This document shows positions 16,349-25,881 of a stretch of 45,266 nucleotides of DNA, piece after piece; positions within the stretch are counted from its first letter, which is position 1; each line of letters opens with the position of its first letter. Origin of the DNA: Jaenimonas drosophilae (lineage: Eukaryota > Euglenozoa > Kinetoplastea > Trypanosomatida > Trypanosomatidae); assembly GCA_030849065.1 (NCBI GenBank), contig JASAON010001513.1, forward strand, positions 1 to 45,266, written 5' to 3'. Below the pieces are notes generated by a model. The model made no database searches. It worked only from the letters and a program-made list of their open reading frames with translations, and was not told the DNA's origin. The translations under genes and the position numbers were made by a program.

Positions 16349-18595
16349 ATGATCTCTTCGTCGCAATCATGCCTCCGCGTATGCTGTGTTGCACTTGTTG
16401 TTTTCATTCTCGTCCACAGCGACGTAGGAGAAGCCGCCTCCACCTTCACCACTTCTCAAAGCCCAACTCGTGACGCACCACTGAGCGAAGCACAGGTATC
16501 ACATCAGCTCGCACCTCTGGCAGGTGAATCGTCAGGCAACGCCTCTGCCGCACATCTTTTGGATGCTGACCTCTTCACAAACAACCTCTTCCCCTTTGCC
16601 ATTACCACCCTCAATTTTGTGGTAGCGCAAGACGGTGCATCCAATGACACCGATGAAGCTGCCAACGAGACCTACGAGATGATCTCATTCATGCACACCA
16701 ACCACGTCTTCCACATCTTTGACATGGACGCACTTCCTTATCGTGGTCTTGTGCAGAATGGGTCGCTGATCCTACCTGATGATTTTCCCGATCGTGAACT
16801 TTTTTCGGCGTCCATTTTGTTGGGGTTTCTGCCCCCAGAATTCGCCACACCGCCCGAAATCGCCTTCATTGTGGATCCCATCGCGAAAGAAACACGTCCC
16901 CACATACCGCGCAAAGATGTGTTTTACCTCTTCGCCACCTTTGCACAACAGCTGTACGTCTATGCCCACTACTGCAAATCAGAGTTGCTGGAGCCCGTTC
17001 ATGCCGTCATTCGCCACAGCACACCAGATGCCGATGCACACGTACTTGAAGAAATTGTCAGGACCTTGCTGGAGTTGCCGCTGCAGCTGACCTCGCACCA
17101 CTTCACTTCCACTCGTATTGCAGATTTTCTCTCCCCGGATGGGGCCAATATCATTGTTGGCGTCACTCATGATGATGTGAAGGATTTGGTACTGTTCCTC
17201 GATAACAACCCCAACGCCACAGTATTGATTAGTTTTGATGAGTACACTCTTCTTTTTGATGCCATCATGAAAGTCTTTGGGTCTACGTACCGCCCATCCA
17301 TGGACCGACTGCTCTACGCCACCAATCTACCACCACAGAACGCCTTCTCAGAGGACCATATGGTGTCCATGTTCATGATCTACACCACCGCACAACTCCA
17401 CACACCTGCTGCCATGCGGGCCTTCTACGCCTTGTACTTTGCCGAAGCCGTGACCAGTGAGTCATCCTCGGCAAACCTAACCACCCTCGCGGACACCGTC
17501 TACGCCATGCAGGACGTGCATGTGGGCAACATCAGCTTTGGTCCATTTCGTGAGTCCTGCCCCTACCCCAGCTCACAGCGGCACTGCTTGGTCAATTTTG
17601 GTGCAGCAAACATTTACCTGTGGTCATTTGGAAGTGTGGTGGCCAACTCCACGGCGATCCCTCTCGACGGCCCCATCACCCCTCCATCCTACTTCACCAA
17701 TGCGATTCTCGAGAGTGAGATGCATGACAACAAGTACTACAACCGTTTCCTGTTTGCTACTCTTGGCTTCATCTCAATGATGATCCTGCATTTGGTGGTA
17801 ACCATCATCATGTGCCAGTGTGGATGTCTGGAAAAGCACAACGCAATCGCCACTGTCGTGGGCGTACGCATCATGCACAAGCCTCAGCTGTGGGCTGCTG
17901 TGCCTGAGGAGATGGAGCAGGCCATGACCAACTTTTGCAACGATGTGACCGCACTGGAATACCAATACAAGGGCACTCAGATTGAATGTACCCCAAGGGG
18001 ATTTGTGGTTGTGTTTCTCAGCTCGTCCGATGCACTGCGTTTTGTGTGTGATGTGCTGCACTCACTGGAGAAGCACTCCTCGCCATTCCCCATGGGCACC
18101 GTAGCAGATCTTCGTGTGGGCATCAACAGCGGCAAGTGTGCCTGTGTCCTTCCCTTTGAGCAGGCTGACATCCCTCTACTCACTGAGGTAGTGGCACCCA
18201 TTGGCCTCCTTGCCAGCTTGCTGACCCAGGAGGTGTGCTCCAAAGGGGGAGAGGTGATGATGACGGAGTGGACCGCAGGCCTCCTTCACTCCATGACTTC
18301 CTGTGGCAAAATGGCCTTTGTGCATCGATACCAACTTGATGACATCATCACCTCATTTGGAGTGTGGCGGTTCAGCCGTACATCTGCTGCTTCTGTGGAA
18401 GATGATCGCCGTGTGAGTGAATCTGTGGCATCCAAGATCGCCTGCTTCAACGCAAACGCCAGCGCCAACATGGGGCGTCGGGCCTTGGTTGTTAATCATC
18501 CCTCTGCCACCATGTCCTTATCAGATTCTGCGCTCTACTGCGGCTCACCACTACGGATGATGCTTCATGCTCCACAACCGCAACTGTCAATGTAA
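16349..18595 (+). CDS. Receptor pseudo-adenylate cyclase
   Basis: 748 residues. Signal peptide ~1-29 (V-C-C-V-A-L-V-V-F-I-L-V). The ectodomain shows V-D-P-I, V-F-Y-L-F-A-T-F-A-Q-Q-L-Y-V, F-D-E-Y-T-L-L-F, A-T-N-L-P near 324 (its Trp is replaced), TPAAMRAF, FGPF near 397 and the paired cysteines in C-P-Y-P-S ... C-L-V-N-F-G-A. Membrane span ~468-492. Cyclase-homology domain ~505-665: first strand V-V-G-V-R-I, T-P-R-G-F in place of G-D-S-F, G-I-N-S-G near 591, then a V-M-M-T-x-W-T segment. Metal-binding aspartates and the Asn/Arg pair are missing, so cAMP synthesis is not expected. An ~80-residue polar tail follows. A possible uORF overlaps the start codon (see the acceptor at 16336). Confidence 0.9.
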   Translation: MISSSQSCLRVCCVALVVFILVHSDVGEAASTFTTSQSPTRDAPLSEAQVSHQLAPLAGESSGNASAAHLLDADLFTNNLFPFAITTLNFVVAQDGASNDTDEAANETYEMISFMHTNHVFHIFDMDALPYRGLVQNGSLILPDDFPDRELFSASILLGFLPPEFATPPEIAFIVDPIAKETRPHIPRKDVFYLFATFAQQLYVYAHYCKSELLEPVHAVIRHSTPDADAHVLEEIVRTLLELPLQLTSHHFTSTRIADFLSPDGANIIVGVTHDDVKDLVLFLDNNPNATVLISFDEYTLLFDAIMKVFGSTYRPSMDRLLYATNLPPQNAFSEDHMVSMFMIYTTAQLHTPAAMRAFYALYFAEAVTSESSSANLTTLADTVYAMQDVHVGNISFGPFRESCPYPSSQRHCLVNFGAANIYLWSFGSVVANSTAIPLDGPITPPSYFTNAILESEMHDNKYYNRFLFATLGFISMMILHLVVTIIMCQCGCLEKHNAIATVVGVRIMHKPQLWAAVPEEMEQAMTNFCNDVTALEYQYKGTQIECTPRGFVVVFLSSSDALRFVCDVLHSLEKHSSPFPMGTVADLRVGINSGKCACVLPFEQADIPLLTEVVAPIGLLASLLTQEVCSKGGEVMMTEWTAGLLHSMTSCGKMAFVHRYQLDDIITSFGVWRFSRTSAASVEDDRRVSESVASKIACFNANASANMGRRALVVNHPSATMSLSDSALYCGSPLRMMLHAPQPQLSM

Positions 18596-19950
18596 GGATG
18601 TCTGCCGTATTTTTGCAAATCGTTGTCGATCCCCCACCCCTCCATCATAGGGTTCGCGCTCAAGACGTATTTGCTTGTTTTATAGCATCATGTTCATGGA
18701 GCATTTTTAGTCCTTTTATGAAACAAACAGACATTGCATACTTTGCATTCACTCTCTTCCTCCCATTCCTTCATAAACCCCAACTTTTTTTTTTACAGCA
18801 CTTTCTTCTTCTATTTTTTCGTTCTTGCATTGATCCCCTTCATGGACAAACGCAGCAGAACAGATGACGTCAGATCATTCTGAGAGAGATGATATTGATG
18901 GTCGCTATGCTACATTTGTTATGGTTCATGTACCTCTGCGTGCGCACCAATTCTTCTCAGCTATTCGGCGTTGACATTTCTACTTGAGGTCGACGACTTG
19001 AGAAATTAGTGTTACGTAGATTATGTGGGCAAGTAGGGGAGAGCTCACGCTCTCCCTATTCTCCTCAGCCGATATGCAACTATTTGTTGCTCGTTCCTTT
19101 GTCGCGTGGTGATGTCGCTATGAAACTTGATCCGCAAGTAAGTACAGTATTGCTCCCATTGTTTCGATGTTTTTTTTCTTCCTTGTTACTGTTTCTGTTT
19201 TTCCTCCCCTCCTTTTTTTTTTCGTAGCTTCGTACGGGGGATTACGCCCTTGTCCAATACTCCATAATTGCGCCTTGTACTCTTAATTCTTGTTCATGGT
19301 TGGATTGATGCGTGCGAGTATTAGACTGTTTTGTGTCGGTCACGTTGGTGCTGTGGCAGATGACACAATGCGCGTTGCTAGCATCTTTTTTTTTTTGCTT
19401 TGCTCTTTGTTTTTCCTTCCTACTGAACTTGCTGTTTTGATTGGACATTTTTTTCTTTTTTTACCCCCGAAAGACGATATGGCGTTGTTTGTTGAGGAAC
19501 TTCATCTCTGCACGATTTCCTCTCCAAACCTGCCTTAACGCTCACAGCTACCCTGATATGTGTGGGTTCAGTGGTAGATAGAGCCGTAGAGTTGTTTACG
19601 TTTGGTGGCATGTGCCTCCTTTCTTCCCATGTTCTTTTGGAGATGCCTCTCCCATGTTCTCATTCCTCGTTCCGCCCTCCCTTTGTCATGCTCTTGTATC
19701 TTCTCAATTTTTGGCGATTACCGACACGTATTGTCTTCCGAGTGCTACTGCGTGAAATGTGGCCCAACTCTGGTGAGGAAGAGAGGGCGAACAACGAACT
19801 GTTTGGGGTCTAAGTCTCATCTGAAATGTTGTGAGTAGAGTTTGCTACATGTATGGACTCAACTGATGCCATATTGCGTCGTTGATTTTTGTTTTTAGGA
19901 CCACGCGTACACATCTAGTGAAGATAGGCGGACATACTCAGACAGGTGCG
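18596..19950. other. Intergenic/UTR region, no gene seen
   Basis: About 1.35 kb, strongly T-rich with several T runs of 8-11. No frame with similarity to known families; the region ends with the polypyrimidine tract before 19897. Confidence 0.6.
19897..19898 (+). promoter_or_regulatory. Probable trans-splice acceptor AG
   Basis: AG at the end of a T-rich run (19881-19896). The first ATG is 19951, giving a 52-nt 5' UTR. Confidence 0.65.
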
Positions 19951-22050
19951 ATGGACCTCCGTTTGCTTCGATGCGCACTCGTAGCCACGCTCGCCATCCT
20001 TGTTGCATCTCAACCAGTGGCAGCCATTCGGATTGGTACGGGCTTGTTAAGTACATCATCGGCAGGGGTGTGCCGAAATGCCGCCGTGATGCATGAACGT
20101 TCTCCACGCATCGTCACCTTGTTCGTGAACGTCACCACCAATGACTACACCAGCAATGCCGTCAGTGATATGGTTTTTGTGTCTGATTCCCTTCGAGACC
20201 TTGACGCCATCCGCAAGTCCATGTACTACTCCCATGACGGTCTGACAATGGAAGTGAATGACAGCACGACCCCAGACACCTTGGGAAGCTACGTTCGCCA
20301 CAACAACGTCAACGTCATTCAGGGCGTACTCACACAGGAGTTGGCCCTCTCCTCCTCGGTGCCAGTCCTGGATCCCATTGCCTCCCCATCCACCCTTCTT
20401 CATTGGGGAGATACCACGGTTGTGTATCTCTATGCCACCTTGGAGCAGCAATTCTTCGTGTACTCATTCTACGCCGCTTCACTAAAGAAGATGCCGTCTA
20501 TTCGGGCGGTGCTGCGCAACACCAGTGGCATGGTAGCAGTGGAGAGCATCCTCAACGAGAGCATTCAGTACAACCGCCTCCGCTTGGAGTCGGTGGTGTA
20601 CTTCGAGGATCACGTGGAGGACGCACTACATCCACTGGGGGTGAGTGTTATCGTTGGCCTCAAGGAAAACGATGTTGTGCCCCTTCTAACTTTCCTCAGA
20701 CAGCATGAAGAGGCCTCCGTGGTGGTGAATTTCGATGAGCTGACGCTCCTGTACAAATCCATTTGCTCCGCCTACAACAACGCCTACCACAGCTCCATGC
20801 GTCGCGTACTCTACTCCACCAACTTGCCACAGTGGTCGAGCCCTCCTTCCAACCCACGCGACGTGACCTTGTCTCTCTTCTTTGACAACATACCCAAGAA
20901 TCGCTGGACTCCTGCGGCCCTGCGCACCTTTCTTGGATCCTTCCTCCTCGATGACCTGGCATTCACACTTTGTCTAAGCCCTCAGTCCAACCTCATGGAT
21001 GACATCTACACCAACACTATCTTTGCTCAAGACGATGATATGACCTTTGGGCCCTTCATTCGGCAGTGCAACTACCCATCCAACACCCCATCTGACTGCC
21101 GGGTGAACTACGGTGCCCGCAACATTCGCCTGTGGAACTTAGCCAGTGCCTTCATCACCAAAGAGGGCCCCTTGTCTTCCCCCTTGACGGTCTACCTCTC
21201 CGGGGATGACATGGTCATCAACAACCGCAACGGCATGGGCTATGACAACCCTATCCTCACCGCTGTGTTGTGTGTGATGGGTGCCACCATTGCTGCTTTC
21301 TGCATTCTCGCCTGCCTATCCGCCCGCGGTGTCTTTGACAAGTCAACAGAAATGGTCACTGTGCTACACGTTGGCATTCAGCACCGGTTTGCCATGCAAC
21401 ATGACGGCGAGACCGACTACGATGCACTCCTGGCGCAGTTCTCTGTTGCGGTGGATGAGCTCATTGTCAGTCATCGCTGCTTGCAGTTGGACAGCTCCCC
21501 ACACGGATTTACCGCCGTTGCCCGACATGCCATGGACGCACTTCGTCTCTCCCATGACCTTCACGATGCCTTTCGCGCCTTGTGCGAAGAACACTCCGTG
21601 CCGCGTCTGTTGACGATGCACATGGGCCTCCACAGCGGACTGTGCTGCTGCACACGCGCACTGGACTACGGTGATGTGGCGGAGCTACTTCAGCGTGTTG
21701 CACCGCTCTCCATGTTGGCCGCCTGTGTATCGGACCTGTGCTCTGTCTCGGAGGTGCTCCTGACGAAGGGGACGCACCAGGAGCTGGGGCGTGACGGCCA
21801 CCTCTCTGAGGATGTCAGGGTTCATGGGGAGTACCAACTCGACCAACAACCAGACCGGGTCAAGGTCTTCAGCTGGAAAGTGTCAGAGCACCGTAGGCCT
21901 TCGGAACGTGTCAGCAAAGTACTCTCCATTTGTGTGCAGGAGAGTAGTGCCTTTTCCTTCAATCCCTTGTCACCCGAGGCGTTGGACGTCTCCAACTCCT
22001 CCATCGGATGGGATGCCCACGGAACTGACCGTGTGTCTTTTATTTCGTAA
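19951..22050 (+). CDS. Receptor pseudo-adenylate cyclase
   Basis: 699 residues from the first ATG after the acceptor; the frame opens further upstream only with a TTG (19882) before the acceptor. Signal peptide ~1-26 (L-R-C-A-L-V-A-T-L-A-I-L-V-A). Ectodomain: V-L-Q/I-Q-G-V-L, L-D-P-I, V-V-Y-L-Y-A-T-L-E-Q-Q-F-F-V, F-D-E-L-T-L-L-Y, NLPQW near 290, TPAALRTF, FGPF near 366 and paired cysteines. Membrane span ~433-460. Cyclase-homology domain ~467-630: V-T-V-L-H-V, S-S-P-H-G-F instead of G-D-S-F, and G-L-H-S-G near 559 followed by three cysteines. The N-x-x-x-R position reads S-M-L-A-A. The fold is kept but every catalytic position has been lost. Closest in design to the next two genes. Confidence 0.9.
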   Translation: MDLRLLRCALVATLAILVASQPVAAIRIGTGLLSTSSAGVCRNAAVMHERSPRIVTLFVNVTTNDYTSNAVSDMVFVSDSLRDLDAIRKSMYYSHDGLTMEVNDSTTPDTLGSYVRHNNVNVIQGVLTQELALSSSVPVLDPIASPSTLLHWGDTTVVYLYATLEQQFFVYSFYAASLKKMPSIRAVLRNTSGMVAVESILNESIQYNRLRLESVVYFEDHVEDALHPLGVSVIVGLKENDVVPLLTFLRQHEEASVVVNFDELTLLYKSICSAYNNAYHSSMRRVLYSTNLPQWSSPPSNPRDVTLSLFFDNIPKNRWTPAALRTFLGSFLLDDLAFTLCLSPQSNLMDDIYTNTIFAQDDDMTFGPFIRQCNYPSNTPSDCRVNYGARNIRLWNLASAFITKEGPLSSPLTVYLSGDDMVINNRNGMGYDNPILTAVLCVMGATIAAFCILACLSARGVFDKSTEMVTVLHVGIQHRFAMQHDGETDYDALLAQFSVAVDELIVSHRCLQLDSSPHGFTAVARHAMDALRLSHDLHDAFRALCEEHSVPRLLTMHMGLHSGLCCCTRALDYGDVAELLQRVAPLSMLAACVSDLCSVSEVLLTKGTHQELGRDGHLSEDVRVHGEYQLDQQPDRVKVFSWKVSEHRRPSERVSKVLSICVQESSAFSFNPLSPEALDVSNSSIGWDAHGTDRVSFIS

Positions 22051-22825
22051 TTATATGTAAGTGTTGGCAGACGAAGCACACATTATTCTGCGCCCCGATT
22101 GGAAAAACAATGCCAGAAGCGTGCTGAGCTTCCATCTTTTTTCCCTCCGCAACTAACCCCACCTTGTGTCTTGAGATGCGCGTGTTCTCTGTCTTCTTTT
22201 TTTTTGGCCGAAGACAGGCTTTCTTGCGCGCGTTTTGATTTGTGTGGGTGCGTCTGTGGAAGCATCCAGAGGAGCTCTTTTAGAGAGGCTGTTACAGCTG
22301 TGTGATGACTATCTTCCTGCATACATAGTCATCCCACACCCAGCCTGCTCCTCACCCTGCTTTTTAGTTTGTTTGTTTTCGAGCATTGTTCCATTCTATT
22401 GGTTTTGTGCGTGTCTCTTTTCTCTTTGATGCGTTGTCCTCAGCGCATGGTCTTTGTCCTCCAACAACTTTTCTCTTTTCTTTTCTTTGCCGAGTGCTTC
22501 ATTGAAGTTGATATCAGGTTGACGTGTGCTTCAGACTCTTTTTTTTGCTTTGTGCCTACTCCTCCTCCTAATCACGCACTGAGTCCTCTGAATCCCAGTT
22601 CAAATAACCACGTCTCTTCATTTTTTGTTGTATGCATCATCAACTCGTTGTGCTACCGTTATGCTACTCTTGCCGTTTGTTGCACGCTGTATTCTTGAAC
22701 TGTGTGTGCTTGTATCTTCTCGCTCCTCCTTCTCTTCTCTGACATGGTGATGTTTCATTTTCAGACTATTTTAAGACTACGAAGCAACGAATTGTGCCAA
22801 TTGTCTTGTCGGACAACTTGCTTGA
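22051..22825. other. Intergenic/UTR region, no gene seen
   Basis: About 775 bases of pyrimidine-rich spacer. The C/T-rich run 22711-22740 precedes the acceptor at 22763. No supported frame. Confidence 0.6.
22763..22764 (+). promoter_or_regulatory. Probable trans-splice acceptor AG
   Basis: TTTTCAG context after a strong pyrimidine tract; the first downstream ATG is 22826, giving a 61-nt 5' UTR. Confidence 0.65.
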
Positions 22826-24925
22826 ATGAGGCCAAAACTCACGCTCATGCATGCAGAGAGACTGGCTGGGGTATTTCTGCTGCTGCTTCTTGTCTCTTCA
22901 GCAGAGCTGCCAAGTACCCCAGACCATGCAGATGCCATGTCCTCGCTTAATCTCAGACCTGCGTCGCATGACACGAAGTTGTCAGTGACACGGATTCTTC
23001 CGTTTGCCCGCCAGCAGCACCTCTACACCATGCTTGTGCGGGACGCTTTGAGCCCCACGAGCAGCTCGGTGGAGACTGCTTTCGGCAACACGCTGGAGGT
23101 GATGCAACTCATCACCAACAACACGCGTCTAAAGTCCGTCTTTTACTGCTCCGTCAGGACAACTGTCTTTGATCTCATTGGAGGAGCTACTGCCCAGGAG
23201 AGCATATTCATGTACCAGTCGTCGCACAAGCTAGATATGATACTTGGCGTCATTCCATCCGCCCTACAAGATGCAGGTGACGTCATGATCACTGATCCCA
23301 TCAACACCACCACCACCACCCGACGTGAAAATCCATTTGTCGTCTATCTTTTTGCCACATTGGAGGAGCAGCTGTACGTGGCCGCTGGGGGTATCGCAGA
23401 CAGCAACAAAGGACTGGGTGAAGTCATGGATGTCCGAGCTGTTCTCCGTCAGCAAGCCGGCGCAGACGTGGAAGCCATATTGGGTGCCGTGGAGCTCGCC
23501 TTTGGTCACTTTGATGTTCCAATCGATGTCATTGTCATGTCCGCTACCGACTCGCTCAGTGATGGCCTTCATCCTGCACGTACCAACCTGGTTCTCGGAC
23601 TTTCCAGCGAGGATGCCCAAGCGGTCGTAAGCTTCCTCGTGGCATTCCCTAAGGCGAGAGTGGTGCTCAACTTTGATGAGCTGACGCTTCTCTATGCAGC
23701 TATCTTGGCAGTGTATCACAATGCATATCACGTATCGATGGAACGTCTACTCTACGCCACGAACCTCCCCCGCTGGATACACGCACCAACGCATCAGCGT
23801 TCCTCCACGCTTACACTATTCTTCGACCTCACCACAGCGCCATCACGGACCCCAGCAGCCCTTCGTACCTACTTAACAGCTCTTCTGATGGATGCTCTTG
23901 CCTACCGCATTTCCCGCACCTATACCCGTGACAACCTCCCCAAGGAGCTCTACACAGACGAGGTCTTCACCCTGGACTACGACATCTCCTTTGGACCCTT
24001 CGCCAACACCTGCAGCTTTCCTTCCTTGGACCATGCATCGTGTTTGGTGAACTATGGCGCACGTGACGTTGCGCTATGGACGTTGGCCAGTGCTTTTAAG
24101 CCCTCGCTGCGCCCATACTTCGGACCCGTTTCCAGACACTGGCTCATTGAGCATGGTGGCTTCGGGAGGGAGGTGGAGCCCAATTGTCACAACTATTTCT
24201 TAGTCAGCATGGTTGGTGTTATTGTGGCCCTCGCGGTGGGCACCTTTGGGTTGATGTATGCTTCCGCGTTGGGCTACTTCCAGGGAATTGACGAGGTTGT
24301 GACGATTGTGCATGTCACTGTCGTGAAGGTGAGGGGTGATGTCCAGCATGTGAGTGATGCTCTTGGGGAGTACTCCGCGCGTGTGGATGAGTTGGTCCGT
24401 CAACATGAGTGTCTTGAAGTGGAGGCAACAGAGAAGGGCTTCGTGGTGGTGTCCAGGCGACCCAGCGCCGCTGTGGCTCTGGCGTTGGAGCTGCAGCTCA
24501 GCTTACTGGACATCTGCCAACGCTTTGAGTGTGAGGGGGCTGTGATGCTCCAGATGGGCGTGCATACGGCTCGCTGCCCTCTCGGTGATGCGCTGGATGA
24601 CGAGGACCGCTTTGCACTTCTGCCCGCAATTGCCTCAGCTGCGGTGTTGGCTGCATGTGTAGCCGCGCTGGTCAAGGAAAGCGCTGTGCTAGTGACGCGT
24701 TGGACGCTCGATGGACTACAGAAGACCACAGGTGTACGTGTGCAAGCATTCTATGCTGGAACCTATCAATTGGATGATGAGGGTCAGCTGATTGAGGTGT
24801 ATGCAGTACACTCGCTGAGCATACCGTTTCGGCGAACGCTGAGCTTTGCCAATGAACGGCTGCTGACGAATCCTCTTTTGGGCGATGAATTTAGTAGTAT
24901 AGTTAAGCCCGTGGTGGAGCTTTGA
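22826..24925 (+). CDS. Receptor pseudo-adenylate cyclase
   Basis: 699 residues. Signal peptide ~1-26 (G-V-F-L-L-L-L-L-V-S-S-A). Ectodomain: D-P-I, V-V-Y-L-F-A-T-L-E-E-Q-L-Y-V, F-D-E-L-T-L-L-Y, A-T-N-L-P-R-W near 313, TPAALRTY, FGPF near 389, paired cysteines in C-S-F-P-S ... C-L-V-N-Y-G-A. Membrane span ~455-483. Cyclase-homology domain ~490-655: V-T-I-V-H-V as first strand, E-K-G-F for G-D-S-F, G-V-H-T near 578, then V-L-V-T-R-W-T. Both metal-binding aspartates and the transition-state Asn/Arg are lacking. The short tail carries no obvious motif. Same length class as its two neighbours, which fits expansion by tandem duplication. Confidence 0.9.
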   Translation: MRPKLTLMHAERLAGVFLLLLLVSSAELPSTPDHADAMSSLNLRPASHDTKLSVTRILPFARQQHLYTMLVRDALSPTSSSVETAFGNTLEVMQLITNNTRLKSVFYCSVRTTVFDLIGGATAQESIFMYQSSHKLDMILGVIPSALQDAGDVMITDPINTTTTTRRENPFVVYLFATLEEQLYVAAGGIADSNKGLGEVMDVRAVLRQQAGADVEAILGAVELAFGHFDVPIDVIVMSATDSLSDGLHPARTNLVLGLSSEDAQAVVSFLVAFPKARVVLNFDELTLLYAAILAVYHNAYHVSMERLLYATNLPRWIHAPTHQRSSTLTLFFDLTTAPSRTPAALRTYLTALLMDALAYRISRTYTRDNLPKELYTDEVFTLDYDISFGPFANTCSFPSLDHASCLVNYGARDVALWTLASAFKPSLRPYFGPVSRHWLIEHGGFGREVEPNCHNYFLVSMVGVIVALAVGTFGLMYASALGYFQGIDEVVTIVHVTVVKVRGDVQHVSDALGEYSARVDELVRQHECLEVEATEKGFVVVSRRPSAAVALALELQLSLLDICQRFECEGAVMLQMGVHTARCPLGDALDDEDRFALLPAIASAAVLAACVAALVKESAVLVTRWTLDGLQKTTGVRVQAFYAGTYQLDDEGQLIEVYAVHSLSIPFRRTLSFANERLLTNPLLGDEFSSIVKPVVEL

Positions 24926-25881
24926 GTGGCACTCCATGGCATGTTTTGCTAGAGTGTACGTTTTGTCTTCTTGACTTGTGATGTCTCTCTGGATAAGCGT
25001 AGATGACTGTCTTTTGTATCAGTTAAGCTTGGGATGAACAGATCCGTAAGCTGCACTGAGATGGTTGACTACGTGCTCTTCTTTCTTTAGTTGTGTTTTT
25101 GTTTTGTGAGCAGCCTCACATCACTTTTCTTTCTATCTTCACTTATTCGAGTGTGTATATGGGCCAGATTTACTGGTAGTAAGCGCGGTGATATGCTCTC
25201 TCCTCTCCAGTAAAACCGTAGGTGCCCCAAGTGCTGTGCAACAGGGTTTCTTATGCGACATGATTCATGCGCAGCCGACGAAGCGTTGTTGTGGCCAGCC
25301 AAAAAAAGGTCGATAAAGACGTATGTGCTTATGATTGCTTTCATTGCGTTCGGTTGGTGATTCGCGTAAGTGTTTTTTTTTTCTCCATGTGCCCCAAAGG
25401 CTTCTTTCTTTTTCGGATTGGATACGTATCCATTGATGTTGCACACTGACTTTTGGAGCTTTTTTTTATTTCGTTCTTTACGTTTGGTAGCCGTTTTCTT
25501 TTCTACGATTGCCACGCTTCTGTCAAAACAACAAAAGTTAATGTTGGCGCCATGCGCGCGTGTGTGGGAGGAGATGGTTCTCCTCACTAGACACATAAGT
25601 GTAGCGAAGCACAGTGAAGTACCGTTGCCTCATGCCGAGAAGATGGTGAAGGTGGAGGTTGTGCTCCGTGGGCTTAACATTCACTCGTTATGTCTTCCAC
25701 ACCAAGGATGATCTCTCGTCAAACCACATTGCTGCCTGGTTGTAAGACTGCATTCTGCGGATTACTCTTCACCGTTCACTGCCCCTCTCTCTCTCCACCC
25801 TTTTGTACGCACCAATAGATCCTTTTATTTTTTCAGCACCACCTCATTCCCCCCCCCTCCCATTGCCATCCTTCCATCATC
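24926..25881. other. Intergenic/UTR region, no gene seen
   Basis: About 950 bases, T-rich in the middle (25371-25382, 25461-25470) and C/T-rich at the end (25790-25834). No frame that I can support. Confidence 0.6.
25835..25836 (+). promoter_or_regulatory. Probable trans-splice acceptor AG
   Basis: TTTTTTCAG at the end of a pyrimidine tract; the next ATG is the start at 25882 (45-nt 5' UTR). Confidence 0.65.
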
